Assembly (NCBI RefSeq): GCF_900111005.1
Contig: NZ_FOFV01000018.1
Location: 1 to 64,000, forward strand
From: Lentzea albida
Lineage (GTDB): Bacteria > Actinomycetota > Actinomycetes > Mycobacteriales > Pseudonocardiaceae
DNA length: 64,000 nt
Direction of reading: 5' to 3'
Below the pieces are notes generated by a model. The model did no database searches. It saw nothing but the letters and a program-made list of their open reading frames with translations, and was not told the DNA's origin. A program made the position numbers and the translations under genes. Positions within the stretch are counted from its first letter, which is position 1, and each line of letters starts with the position of its first letter. Positions 1 through 9,420 of this stretch are shown here, in pieces.

Positions 1-60
1 CCCGGCGACTGCCCACCCGGCGACTGCCCACCCGGCGACTGCCCACCCGGCGACTGCCCA
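1..60. repeat. 15-bp tandem repeat, four copies
   Basis: Four perfect head-to-tail copies of a 15-bp unit (CCCGGCGACTGCCCA) begin at the window edge and may continue beyond it. Each encodes the pentapeptide GGQSP on the minus strand, in frame with the toxin-like gene. The array can therefore change in copy number without breaking the frame. Confidence 0.9.
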
Positions 61-1517
61 CCCGAGTCAGGGCGCGTGGCCGCGCCCGTTGCCGGGGGTG
101 CTCCGACTACGGGTGGTGCGGAAGGCGTCGGCTGGCCACCTGGAACTTGCTGGCCACCCGGCCCGTCGGCGTTTCCGGTCGAACCGCCACCCGGCACCGC
201 GCCGGAAACGGCACCGCCGGGCACACCGCCGCCCGTTTGCGGCCGTCCGCCCGTGCCCTGGCCGGGGTTCGCGCCTTGACCGGGGTTCGCTCCGCCGCCG
301 ACAACGCCCACACCCGACGGCGGACCAGCCGTGCCCCCTGCCTGCGGCCCCACGGCGTCCTTCTGACCGCCGGAATCGGCACCTTCTCGACCGGTACCAC
401 TCTCACGAGCACCAGGCACGCCACCACCGGGCACCCCGGCACCAGGCACACCACCGCCGGGCACCCCAGCGCCAGGCACCCCACCACCAGGCACATCGGC
501 TCCCTGCACACCACCGCCCCCAGCGGCACCACCCAGCCCATCGCCCCCAGCCGAGCCCCCCTCAGCCCCAGACCCGTTCCCACCAGAACCACCCGCCCCA
601 CCACCGGGAACATCCGGCGCACCCGGCCGCCCGATCTCCCCGATCGGAGGCGACTTGATGTACCCGGTCTCCCTGAGGTGGTCCTCGATGGCCTCCCCCG
701 CGTCGTCGGCCTTCTTCTGCGTCCCACCGCTGAACATGCCACCGACCGCACCGGTCCACAGGTCGTCCATGCTGCCGCCGAGGATCCCAGCGGTGGCGGC
801 GCCGACCACGACGTCGGCGGTGGCCTCGCTGGTGCCGTGGAACAGCACGTTGTCCTCGGCCTTGGGCTTCCACGCTCGCATGCCGGTGTGCATGCCGCCC
901 GCGATGATGCCGGCGCCGGCTCCGGCGAGGCCGCCGATGATGGTGCTCTGGACGTCCCACTCAAAACGGTTGCCCTCCGCGAACTGCGCGATCTGGGCGA
1001 TGGCGTCCTGGAAGATCTCGTCGACGCCCTCCTCGATGCCTTCCACGATCAGGCGGATCGCCCAGTGCAGCTGCGCGCTGATCTGCTGGATGGCGGTCCT
1101 GGCCGCGGTGATGAAGGCGGGCACCAAGGGGGCGGTGAACGGGCTCGCCAGCGCCCACAGGATCGAGGCCGCGAAGAACGCGATTTCGATGAGCATCGTG
1201 TAGACGGAGTGTTCGACGCTCAGCGCGAGCTTCAGCAGGCTGGTCGACTGATTGTTGGCGAGCTGGACGATGCTCGGGACCGAGTTGACGACGCTCGTCA
1301 CGCGGTCGCGGAACGCGCGGCCCACGCGGCCGCCGATGGCGTTCTCGACGTTGCTGACCAGGTCGAGGACGCCGTTCGCCATCTCGCCGAGGGTGCGGCC
1401 GCTCTCGACCCAGTTCTGCGCGAGGGCGCGGGTGGCCTGCACGTCGATCCTCGGGGCCTTCTGTCCGGCTACGAGGATCCACAGCCAGTCGAACGTCGGA
1501 TCGAACTTGATGTCCAT
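1..1517 (-). CDS. Partial polymorphic-toxin-like protein (WXG100/CpnT-like N-terminus, Gly/Pro-rich linker)
   Basis: The frame is open from an ATG at 1517 to the left edge (505 codons), so the C-terminus is missing. A GGAG about 8 bases upstream supports the start. Residues 1-200 are mostly helical and hydrophobic, of the kind that begins large ESX-type secreted proteins of actinomycetes. Residues 200-290 are Gly/Ala-rich (GGLAGAGAGIIAGG). From about residue 290 the chain is Gly/Pro/Gln low complexity, with VPGXG pentapeptides and then GGQSP repeats. In this family such a linker leads to a variable toxin or effector domain, which here would lie off the window. Secretion and toxicity are inferred from architecture; no catalytic domain is visible. 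Confidence 0.65.
   Translation of the reverse strand, partial: MDIKFDPTFDWLWILVAGQKAPRIDVQATRALAQNWVESGRTLGEMANGVLDLVSNVENAIGGRVGRAFRDRVTSVVNSVPSIVQLANNQSTSLLKLALSVEHSVYTMLIEIAFFAASILWALASPFTAPLVPAFITAARTAIQQISAQLHWAIRLIVEGIEEGVDEIFQDAIAQIAQFAEGNRFEWDVQSTIIGGLAGAGAGIIAGGMHTGMRAWKPKAEDNVLFHGTSEATADVVVGAATAGILGGSMDDLWTGAVGGMFSGGTQKKADDAGEAIEDHLRETGYIKSPPIGEIGRPGAPDVPGGGAGGSGGNGSGAEGGSAGGDGLGGAAGGGGVQGADVPGGGVPGAGVPGGGVPGAGVPGGGVPGARESGTGREGADSGGQKDAVGPQAGGTAGPPSGVGVVGGGANPGQGANPGQGTGGRPQTGGGVPGGAVSGAVPGGGSTGNADGPGGQQVPGGQPTPSAPPVVGAPPATGAATRPDSGGQSPGGQSPGGQSPGGQSP
411..496 (-). repeat. Elastin-like VPGXG-coding repeat
   Basis: This stretch encodes alternating VPGGG and VPGAG pentapeptides on the minus strand inside the toxin-like gene. 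The 15-base period is imperfect at the DNA level. VPGXG is the elastin pentapeptide and would give a flexible, extended linker. Confidence 0.75.
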
Positions 1518-1712
1518 TCAGTCCACTCCGAACTGCCGCTCAGCTCGCCCGCCGCGACGGCTCCTCCCTGGTCAACGAGTACGCGGAACGGACTCGATCG
1601 GACCGCGATCGTTCCGCAATCCAGCCACTCCGCCGGTGCAGGATCAACACGATCGGCCCAACCGGGAACCACAAAGGAAGTGTTTCCTGCCTCAACGCAC
1701 CCTGGGACCGGG

Positions 1713-3959
1713 TCAGCGCACGGGGATGCGGGCGAGCTCGACCTCGACCTCGGCCCGCTGCTCCGGCAGCGACAGCTCGTCGAAGGTGGCCAGAGCGCAC
1801 CGGAACAGGGAGTCCGCGACCTGGTGCTCACCCGAGTCGAGGCGGCAGCGGCCCTCCCGGAACGCGGCCCGCGCCTCGTGCACGGAGGCACCCACCTTCT
1901 CGTAAAAGCCACGCGCCTCGGCGAACATCGACGCCGCCCGGCAGCACTGCCCCACCGCGTGCAGGCACCGGGCCACGCCCTCGATGCACATCGCCAGCAA
2001 CCTCATGCGGGACAACGCCAGCTCGCCGTTCTGGTTGTGCCGCAGCGCGTCCTGCAGCAGCTCCTCCAGCACCGCGAGCGCTTCGCGCGGCCTGTCGTCG
2101 AGCAACAGCAGCACGCCGAACTGGTAGCGCACCGTCATCCGCACCGTCCAGAACCCGAACGGGGCGGACAGCTCGACGGCCTGCCGCGCGTGCTCCAGGC
2201 TGTTCTGGCGGTCGCCCAGCATGAACTCCTGCGCGGTCACGTGCGCCAGCGCCCACACCCGCTCCAACCGGTCACCGGCCTCGTCGGCGCAACGCAGGGC
2301 GATCTTGTGCTGCTCCACCGCGCCCGCGCAGTCCTGTGCCATCACCAGGGCCCACCCGAGCAGGTTGCGCTGCTGTGCCTCCGCGGTCACGTCGCGCAGC
2401 GTGCGCGCCGCGTCGACACCGGCGCCGAAGACCTCGACCCAGTCGACGCCGTGCCGGTCGTCGTCGGCGTACCAGTGCATCGCCCGTGCAAGTTCCACGA
2501 CTTCACGGTGCCGCCCGGTGCGCACCGCCTCCCGGAACGCGGCCAGCCAGCTGGACCGCTCCTGCTCCAGCCACGACCGCGCCTCGTCCAGCGAACCGAA
2601 CACCTCGTTCGCCGGCTCCTCCGGCGAGAACCTCTCCCCCGCCGCCGTCGCCATGCCCAGCAGGTGCTCCAGCACCGCCTCCGTCGTCAGCAAGCGGTCG
2701 GCCTCGTCGTCCTCGGCCTCCCAGCGCTCACGCGCGAACAACCGCAACAGGTCGTGGAACCGGAACCGGCCCTCCGCCGGGCCCGCCTGCACCATGCTCG
2801 CGTCCACCAGCTCGTCGAGCTGGCCGAACGCCTCCGACTCCGTCACACCCCCGGCCACCTGCGCCAGCTGCACGCCGAAGTCCGCGCCCGGCACCGCCGC
2901 CAGCCGCCGGAACAGCATCCGGCCCTGCGGCGACAACCCCCGGTACGACACCTCGAACGCCGACCGCACCTGCAAATCCCCAGCGGACAACGACGTCAGC
3001 CTCGTCCGCTCGTCCCGCAGCTGGTCCACCAGGTACCGCAACGACCAGTGCGGCCTGCTCGCCAGCCGGTTGCCCGCGATCCGCAACGCCAGCGGCAGGT
3101 TTCCGCACAGCTCGATCAGACCGGCCACCGCGTCCGGCTCGGCCCGCACCCGGCCCTCACCGACGACGGCCTGCAGCAACGCCTCCGCGTCCCCGTCGTC
3201 GAACGGGTCGAGGTGCACCCACCGCACCCCCTCCAGGCCGGCCAGCATGCGGCGGCACGTCACGAGCGTCCGGCAGCCGGGAGAGGTCGTGAGGAACGGC
3301 CGGACCTGCGCCTCCGAGGCCGCGTTGTCCAGCAGCACCAGCACCTTCCGCTGCTGCAGCACCGCCCGGTACTGGCCGGACTGCTCGGTCACGGCCGTCG
3401 GCACGTCGCTCGTCGACACGCCCAGCGCCCGCAACAACCGGTCGAACACGACCTGCACGGGAAGCGGTTGCTCGTCGACACCGCGCAGGTCGACCGCCAG
3501 ACAACCGTCCGGGAACTCGTCGCGCATCCAGTGCGCCGCCGACGCCGCCAGCACCGTCTTGCCGACGCCGGGCTGACCGACCATCGCCACCGACGGACTC
3601 GTGCGGATGCACTCCTGCAACCGGGACAGCTCCCGCCCTCTCCCCACCCGGTCCACGGGCAGGGGCGGCAGCTCGGCGACACCGGCGACCGACGCGGAAG
3701 ACCGCCGCCTGCGCCCCTGCTCCGCGACCCGCAGGAACTCCTCACGCTCCTCGGCGCCCAGCCCGAAAGCGTCCGCCAGCACCTCGGCCGACCGGCGCTG
3801 CGCCGCACGGGCCCGCCCCTGCTCCAGCTCCCGCAACGCCCGCACGCTGATGCCCGACCGCTCCGCCAAACCCAGCTGGCTCAGCCCAGCGGCACGCCGG
3901 TACCCCAGCAACAGCTCACCAAAAGTCGACCAGCGCTCCGACTCGTCCACATAGACCAA
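1713..3959 (-). CDS. XRE-NB-ARC-TPR regulatory ATPase, paralogue 1
   Basis: A 748-aa STAND-type regulator. Residues 12-60 form an XRE helix-turn-helix (GLSQLGLAERSGISVRALRELE). An NB-ARC ATPase follows, with Walker A GQPGVGKT at about 128-135, Walker B KVLVLLDN at about 205-212 and a GNLPLAL box near 290. A winged-helix segment (FHDLLRLFARE) and C-terminal TPR-like helices complete it. Proteins of this build act as ATP-dependent signal-sensing transcription regulators. The predicted start is TTG at 3959; a GTG four codons in is possible. A perfect palindrome lies 7 bases upstream. It is a close relative of the genes at 4999 and 7064. The signal and target genes are unknown. Confidence 0.85.
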   Translation of the reverse strand: MVYVDESERWSTFGELLLGYRRAAGLSQLGLAERSGISVRALRELEQGRARAAQRRSAEVLADAFGLGAEEREEFLRVAEQGRRRRSSASVAGVAELPPLPVDRVGRGRELSRLQECIRTSPSVAMVGQPGVGKTVLAASAAHWMRDEFPDGCLAVDLRGVDEQPLPVQVVFDRLLRALGVSTSDVPTAVTEQSGQYRAVLQQRKVLVLLDNAASEAQVRPFLTTSPGCRTLVTCRRMLAGLEGVRWVHLDPFDDGDAEALLQAVVGEGRVRAEPDAVAGLIELCGNLPLALRIAGNRLASRPHWSLRYLVDQLRDERTRLTSLSAGDLQVRSAFEVSYRGLSPQGRMLFRRLAAVPGADFGVQLAQVAGGVTESEAFGQLDELVDASMVQAGPAEGRFRFHDLLRLFARERWEAEDDEADRLLTTEAVLEHLLGMATAAGERFSPEEPANEVFGSLDEARSWLEQERSSWLAAFREAVRTGRHREVVELARAMHWYADDDRHGVDWVEVFGAGVDAARTLRDVTAEAQQRNLLGWALVMAQDCAGAVEQHKIALRCADEAGDRLERVWALAHVTAQEFMLGDRQNSLEHARQAVELSAPFGFWTVRMTVRYQFGVLLLLDDRPREALAVLEELLQDALRHNQNGELALSRMRLLAMCIEGVARCLHAVGQCCRAASMFAEARGFYEKVGASVHEARAAFREGRCRLDSGEHQVADSLFRCALATFDELSLPEQRAEVEVELARIPVR

Positions 3960-3965
3960 TGTAAC

Positions 3966-3983
3966 TGCTAATACGTATTAGCA
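3966..3983. promoter_or_regulatory. Perfect 18-bp palindrome, candidate operator
   Basis: TGCTAATACGTATTAGCA is a perfect inverted repeat between the start of the XRE-NB-ARC gene on the minus strand (3959) and the DUF2625 gene on the plus strand (4162). It is AT-rich in a GC-rich neighbourhood. Position and symmetry suggest an autoregulatory site for the XRE protein; this is inference. Confidence 0.6.
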
Positions 3984-4161
3984 GGCGCCGTGAAAAAATA
4001 ACGGAACGCGGCCGTACCAGGCCCGGGATGCTCCGGTGCGAACGAGCAGGATGCGCAGCGCGACAGGGCAGACTCCGTTGTCGCGCTTGCACCGCCACCA
4101 GCCGGACACTAGGCCGGAAAGCGCACCGCCGCCCCGCCGCAGCCGAGAACGGGAAGAACCA

Positions 4162-4878
4162 GTGACGAACACCGATGAGCTCGTCGACGCGCAGGACGCC
4201 GTGTGGGAGTGGCTGGCCGCCGACCTGAACTGCAGCCTGACCCGGTCCACGATGTTACGGCCCGAGCCGAGCGCGATCCTCCTCAACACCGGCGGCATCC
4301 TCCTGCACGACAACTGGGTGCGGGTCTACGGCGGGTCGGGCGGAGGACCGGACGGCATCCCCTGCATCGCCGAGGTGAACGGCTTCCACCAACCGGCCGG
4401 TGCGGACCGGCGGCCGCCGGCGGGACTGGTGGTCGCGCACGACGTGCTGGGTGGCGTGTTCGCGCGCAACGGTCCCGAGCCCCGGTCGCACGGCAGGCCG
4501 GGCCGCCCGGACGAGGTGATCTACTTCTGCCCCGCCACCCTCGCGTGGCAGACCACGGGACTGGACCACGACCGCTGGCTGGACTGGCTCGTGAACGGCG
4601 GCGCGGCCGGGCACTACCGCGAGGTGCTGTGGCCGACGTGGCGCAGCGACACCGCCGAGCTGGGTCCGCGCCAGGGGATGTCCGTGCACCCGGCGCCCTG
4701 GTCGGCGGAGGCCGAGGACGGCTTCGCCCTGCCGGTCCGCAGGCCGGTGCCCCTGCAGGAGGTCCTCGACGGGCACGTGGCGTCCTGCGTCCGGCTCAGC
4801 CGTCCCCACTCCGGCGCGCTGGGGACCGTCGAAGCGCGAGCGGCGCACACGCTTCCCGCTGTCCGATCCGGACGGTGA
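4162..4878 (+). CDS. DUF2625 family protein
   Basis: A 238-aa protein read from the GTG at 4162, which follows a GGGAAG ribosome site; an upstream in-frame ATG at 4036 adds an Arg/Pro-rich tail and is less likely. The sequence follows the DUF2625 pattern: an early acidic helix (VWEWLAADL), ILLNTGGILLHDNWVRVYG, a VVAHDVLGGVFARNG block, a YFCPATLAWQ block and a late tryptophan-rich stretch. The molecular function of DUF2625 is unknown. It lies between two XRE-NB-ARC regulators and is divergent from the first, so it may be a target of that regulator. Confidence 0.8.
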   Translation: MTNTDELVDAQDAVWEWLAADLNCSLTRSTMLRPEPSAILLNTGGILLHDNWVRVYGGSGGGPDGIPCIAEVNGFHQPAGADRRPPAGLVVAHDVLGGVFARNGPEPRSHGRPGRPDEVIYFCPATLAWQTTGLDHDRWLDWLVNGGAAGHYREVLWPTWRSDTAELGPRQGMSVHPAPWSAEAEDGFALPVRRPVPLQEVLDGHVASCVRLSRPHSGALGTVEARAAHTLPAVRSGR

Positions 4879-4998
4879 GGCGAGCGCACCCGCGGCGTTT
4901 CCGGCACGAAGTGCCGTGATTTCCTCCCACTGAACACGTTATCGGTACAGACGGACACATCACCCTGCCTCTTCGTACCTTGCGTGCCTCGGGGTTGA

Positions 4999-6999
4999 AT
5001 GATCGACGTGACAGAGCTGCGCGATGAACCACCCGGTCCGTCCTTCAGCCACTGTCTGCTGAGGTACCGGGCCTCGGCAGGACTGTCACAGAGGGAGCTG
5101 GCGCTCGCCTCCGGGTTGCGCGTGCGCGCGTTGCGCGAGCTGGGGCACGGACGGGCGGCAGCCGCTCAGGAGAAGTCCACCGAGCTGCTGGCGACCGCGC
5201 TGGGGCTGACCGGCGACGAGCACGAGTCGTTCCTCCTGCTGGCCAGGGAGGGCAGGCGCAGGTCCAGCACGTCCGGCACCAGGACGATGCTGTACGGCCT
5301 GCCCGCCGTGCCCGCGCTGATCGGCAGGGACGACGAGGTCGGCCGGCACACCTGCGCCGCGCGGGCAGGGTGCACCGCGGTCGTGGTCAGGCCTCCCGGC
5401 GTCGGCAAGACCTCGCTCGCCGTCGTTGCCGCGGACCGCCTGAAAGGACACTTCCCGGACGGCTGCCTTGCGATCGACCTGCGCGGTGTGGACGACCAGC
5501 CCGTCCAGCCGACGCTCGCGCCGGAGCGGACACTCACCGCCCTCGGCGTGCCCGCCGGTCGCATCCCGCCGGGCGAGGCCGCGCGGAGCTCGCTCTTCCG
5601 CACGCTGATGCGTGACCGCCGCACCCTGGTCCTGCTGGACAACGCCGCGGACCAGGCGCAGGCGCTGCCGTTGCCGGCCGCTGCCGACCACAGCTTCACG
5701 ATCATCACGTGCCGGCGTTCGCTCCCGGACCTGGACCTCGCGGCCCTGGGACCAGTGCGGCGCCTGGTGCTCGACGTGCGGCCCGAACAGAGCGCCGTCG
5801 ACCTCCTGACCACGATCGTCGGCGACGATGTCGCGCTGGCCGATCCCGGTGCCGCCAAGGAGGTGGTGGACCTGTGCGGCAACCTCCCGCCGGCCGTGCG
5901 GATCGTCGGCAACCGGCTGGCGACCCGCCGCCACTGGTCGCTGTCCTACCTGGCCGGACAGCTCCGCGACGAACACCGGCGGCTCGACTCGCTCGCGGCG
6001 GGCGACCTGCGGCTCAGGTCCGCCTTCGAGCTGTCGCTGCGCAGGCTCAGCCCCGCGGCGCAGGAGGTGTTCCGCAGGCTCGCCCTCATCCCGGGAGCCC
6101 ACTTGAGCGAGGAGCTCGCGGCGGTCGGCACCGGGGTGTCCGCGGAGGAGGAACCGGAGGACGTCAGGGCCCGGCTCCGGGACGACCTCCTCACTCACGT
6201 GCTGCGCAGGACCACCGACGCCTCGAAGCTGTTCCTCGCCAAGGTGACCGGCGTGCTGCGGGACAGCCCGTTCAGCTCCCAGGACGAGGCGAAGGAGTGG
6301 CTGGAGCAGGAGTCCACCAACTGGCTGCCGGTGGTGCGCCTGGCGACGGAGGCCGGCCGGTACCGCGAGGTGGTCGACTGCACCTGGGCGCTGTACGACT
6401 ACGCGCACGGGCGTGAGCCAATGTACCCCTGGACCGAGGTGTTCGGCTGCGGCGTGCACGCCGCGAGAGCGCTGAAAGACCGGACGGCAGAGGTCAACCT
6501 GCTCTCCCAGCACGGGATGTCCTTCCATTCGAGCCTGGGCGACAGCGAACGGGCGCGGAGCGTCCTGCTGGGAGCGGTGGCCCTCGCCGAGGAGATCGGC
6601 CACCACTGGGGCGCCATGATCGCGCACTCGGCGGTGCGTGGCCGCTGGTGTTACTCGGGGAGCCCGAGGAGGCGCTGCGGCACGCCGACCTCGCGTTGGA
6701 TGAACATCGCCGACTGCCTCGCCGGCCTCGGCCGCCGGTATGAGGCCGCAGAGCAGTACCACGAGGTCATCAGGCTGTTCGGGACGGATCGGCCGACCTA
6801 CCGCAGCCGGGTGGAGCTGCTCGTGTGCGAAGGCACGGCGTGGCGCCAGACGGGCGACTTCGAGCGCGCACGCGAGTGCCTCATGCTCGCGCTCGAGCTC
6901 TGCGACACCACCAACGACCCGGCCGGCCGCGGTGATCGCGCGCCGGTGGAGGCGGAGCCGGCCCTGCTGCCGGCGCAGAAGACCACCACGATCGGATGA
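4999..6999 (+). CDS. XRE-NB-ARC-TPR regulator, decaying paralogue 2
   Basis: A 666-aa homologue of the genes at 1713 and 7064 with several signs of decay. The P-loop reads RPPGVGKT, with Arg replacing the first Gly. The helix-turn-helix end reads ELGHGRA where the sisters have ELE. The winged-helix segment with its FHDL motif, about 50 residues, is missing after about residue 390. A Cys/Arg-rich out-of-place stretch (SAVRGRWCYSGSPRRRCG) near residue 550 interrupts the TPR region, consistent with a deletion or compensated frameshift. The frame remains open, so a product could be made, but normal ATPase switching is doubtful. Confidence 0.75.
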   Translation: MIDVTELRDEPPGPSFSHCLLRYRASAGLSQRELALASGLRVRALRELGHGRAAAAQEKSTELLATALGLTGDEHESFLLLAREGRRRSSTSGTRTMLYGLPAVPALIGRDDEVGRHTCAARAGCTAVVVRPPGVGKTSLAVVAADRLKGHFPDGCLAIDLRGVDDQPVQPTLAPERTLTALGVPAGRIPPGEAARSSLFRTLMRDRRTLVLLDNAADQAQALPLPAAADHSFTIITCRRSLPDLDLAALGPVRRLVLDVRPEQSAVDLLTTIVGDDVALADPGAAKEVVDLCGNLPPAVRIVGNRLATRRHWSLSYLAGQLRDEHRRLDSLAAGDLRLRSAFELSLRRLSPAAQEVFRRLALIPGAHLSEELAAVGTGVSAEEEPEDVRARLRDDLLTHVLRRTTDASKLFLAKVTGVLRDSPFSSQDEAKEWLEQESTNWLPVVRLATEAGRYREVVDCTWALYDYAHGREPMYPWTEVFGCGVHAARALKDRTAEVNLLSQHGMSFHSSLGDSERARSVLLGAVALAEEIGHHWGAMIAHSAVRGRWCYSGSPRRRCGTPTSRWMNIADCLAGLGRRYEAAEQYHEVIRLFGTDRPTYRSRVELLVCEGTAWRQTGDFERARECLMLALELCDTTNDPAGRGDRAPVEAEPALLPAQKTTTIG

Positions 7000-7063
7000 C
7001 GTTCTCCCGAACGTCATCTCCGCTCCACATCAGTTCGCCCTTCAAGGCAGGGAGAGTGAGGGC

Positions 7064-9322
7064 ATGAGCGCCACCCGCACCTCGGCATCCGAGTCGTCGT
7101 TCGGCGAGGTCCTGCTGGGCCTCCGCACGGCGGCAGGGCTGTCGCAGGCAGGCCTGGCCCTCGCCTCCGGGATGAGTGTCCGGGCGTTGCGCGAGCTGGA
7201 ACGCGGCCGGGCGAGTGCACCGCAGGAACGTTCGACGGAGCTGCTCGCCGACGCGCTGGCGCTTGCGGGAGAAGCCAGGGAGTCCTTCCTCTCCCTGGCG
7301 AGGCAGGGGCGGCGCCGCTCGACCCGGACCGCGAAAGGCGCGGCGTTGCGCGGCCTGCCGGCCGTGTCCGGTCTCGTCGGACGGCAGCAGGAGCTCCAGC
7401 AGCTCTCCCTCGAAGCCGAGGCCGGTGGTGCCGTCGTGATCGCGGGACCGCCGGGGATCGGGAAGACGTCGCTGGCGGTGGCGGCGGCGAACGAGCTGCT
7501 TTCCTCCTTCCCGGACGGCTGCCTTGCGCTGGACCTGCGCGGTGTCGACGACCGCCCGCTCAGCCCCGCCGCGGCGCTGGAACAGATGTTGGCCTCACTG
7601 GACGTCTCGCCGGGGCGGATGCCCGTGACGCTCGAGGAGCGCAGTTCGTTGTTCCGCAAGGTGTTGCGCGATCGACGGGTGCTCGTGCTGCTGGACAACG
7701 CCTTCAACGAGGGCCAGGTCAGGCCGTTGCTGACGATGAGCGAGGGGTGCCTGACGGTCGTGACCTGTCGGCGCGTGCTCGCGGGGCTGGAGTCGGCGCG
7801 CTGGGTGCTGCTGGACACGCTGACGCAGGACGGTGCCGTGGAGCTGGTTGCGGCCGTCGCCGGCGAGCAGGTGGTGCGCGAGGAACCCGAGGCCGTGCGG
7901 GAGCTGGTGGCGCTGTGCGGGAACCTGCCGTTGGCGGTGCGGATGGTGTGCACCCGTCTCGCTGTGGGGCGCGACAGGCGATCGGTCGCCGCGCTGGTGG
8001 GTGAGCTGCGGGACGAGCGGAGGCTGCTGGACTCGCTTTCGATGGGCGACGAGGACCTGCGGACGGCGTTCTCGACGTCGTACCAGGCGTTGTCGCCGCG
8101 GGCCCGGTCGGTGTTCCGCCGGCTGGCCGTCGTTCCCGGCGTCCACTTCGACGACGATCTCGCCGCTGTGGCGACCGGTGTGCCGATGGCCGAGGTCGGT
8201 CTGGTGCTGGACGAGCTCGTCGAGATGTCCCTGCTGACCATCACGACCGAGTCGGTGCGCTTCCAGTTCCACGACCTGATCCGCATCTTCGCGCGCGAAC
8301 GCCGGCTTGAGGAAGAACCGCGGGAAGTGCGCGACCAGCTGCGCGACGCCTTCACCACGCACGTCCTGGACCAAGCGTCCGCGGCGGGCGGGCTGTTCTT
8401 CCCGGACGTGCGGGAGGTGCCGCGGGACTGCCCGTTCCGCTCGTACGAGGAGGCGGCCGAGTGGCTCGACCGGGAGGCCTCGAACTGGTTGGCGGCGCAG
8501 CGGGAGGCCGCGGAACTCGGCCGGCACCGCCAGGTGCTCGACTTCGCAGTCGCGATCCACTGCTACGCCATCGGTCGCGAGCAGAAGCACCGCTGGAACG
8601 AGGTCTTCGAGCTCGGCCTGCAGGCCGCCAGGGCACTCCGCGACCGGCGCGGTGAGGCCGAGATGCTGAACCTGCTCGGCGCGACGCAGCACCGCTGCAC
8701 CGACGAGCAGGAGCTCGCGCTCACAACGCTGCGGGAAGCGGTGGCGGTGGCGGAGGAGATCGGACACCGCCGGATCGTCATGTCCGCCAAATCGTCCATC
8801 GGCCTGGTCCTCTCACACCTCGGCAAGCACGCGGAAGCACTCGAACACATCACCTTCGCCTATGAGAGGTCCGGGGAGTTCGGCTACTTCCAGCACCGGG
8901 TCTGGACGTCCCTCGGCTTGGGCGTCTGCCTGCTGGCAGCAGGCAGGTTCGCCGACGCGTTGGAGCAGTTCGCGTCCACACTCGACCAGACGAAGCAGAA
9001 CCGCGACCAGACCAACCAGGAGACGCTGCACCGGATGATGGCGTTGCTGCTGACGCTCATGGGCGACTGCCTGTCGGCGTTGGGCCGCTGGGAGGAAGCG
9101 GCGGACAGCTACCTCGGTGCGCGGACGACGATCGGTGCGCTCCAGATGAGCTACCGCACCGAAGCCGAGCTGGCTTTCAGCGAAGGTGTCGCGCGGCGGC
9201 ACATCGGCGAGGTCGAGCAGGCGCGGGCCTGCCTGGTGTTCGCCCTCGGGAAGCTCGACGCCCTCGGCAACCGCGGACAGCGGGAGATGGCGGAAGCGGA
9301 GCTCGCGCTGCTGCCCAGCTGA
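7064..9322 (+). CDS. XRE-NB-ARC-TPR regulatory ATPase, paralogue 3
   Basis: A 752-aa intact sister of the 1713 and 4999 genes, started at the ATG at 7064 after a GGGAGAGTGAGGG purine run; the longer upstream frame overlaps the previous gene. It has an N-terminal XRE helix-turn-helix (GLSQAGLALASGMSVRALRELE), Walker A GPPGIGKT near residue 129, Walker B RVLVLLDN, GNLPLAVRM, an FHDLIRIFARER winged-helix end, and a long TPR-like C-terminus. It is co-oriented with paralogue 2 and lies 64 bases downstream, consistent with tandem duplication. Its ligand and regulon cannot be read from the sequence. Confidence 0.85.
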   Translation: MSATRTSASESSFGEVLLGLRTAAGLSQAGLALASGMSVRALRELERGRASAPQERSTELLADALALAGEARESFLSLARQGRRRSTRTAKGAALRGLPAVSGLVGRQQELQQLSLEAEAGGAVVIAGPPGIGKTSLAVAAANELLSSFPDGCLALDLRGVDDRPLSPAAALEQMLASLDVSPGRMPVTLEERSSLFRKVLRDRRVLVLLDNAFNEGQVRPLLTMSEGCLTVVTCRRVLAGLESARWVLLDTLTQDGAVELVAAVAGEQVVREEPEAVRELVALCGNLPLAVRMVCTRLAVGRDRRSVAALVGELRDERRLLDSLSMGDEDLRTAFSTSYQALSPRARSVFRRLAVVPGVHFDDDLAAVATGVPMAEVGLVLDELVEMSLLTITTESVRFQFHDLIRIFARERRLEEEPREVRDQLRDAFTTHVLDQASAAGGLFFPDVREVPRDCPFRSYEEAAEWLDREASNWLAAQREAAELGRHRQVLDFAVAIHCYAIGREQKHRWNEVFELGLQAARALRDRRGEAEMLNLLGATQHRCTDEQELALTTLREAVAVAEEIGHRRIVMSAKSSIGLVLSHLGKHAEALEHITFAYERSGEFGYFQHRVWTSLGLGVCLLAAGRFADALEQFASTLDQTKQNRDQTNQETLHRMMALLLTLMGDCLSALGRWEEAADSYLGARTTIGALQMSYRTEAELAFSEGVARRHIGEVEQARACLVFALGKLDALGNRGQREMAEAELALLPS

Positions 9323-9420
9323 CGTCCGGTCCAGATCAGGAGTCGAGGCCGAACGCGACTTCCACGCACGCGTCTTGGACCAAAGCATGTGGCTGCGCAA
9401 CAAGATCGCCTGGCCGACTG

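Noticed and set aside
1..60. Short tandem repeats as a CRISPR array
   Set aside because: The 15-bp units are directly adjacent with no spacers and lie in frame inside a coding sequence.
147..3971. A very long plus-strand open frame of 1274 codons
   Set aside because: It is antisense to the toxin-like gene and the XRE-NB-ARC gene and reads as His/Arg/Pro low complexity. High GC lowers stop frequency on the opposite strand.
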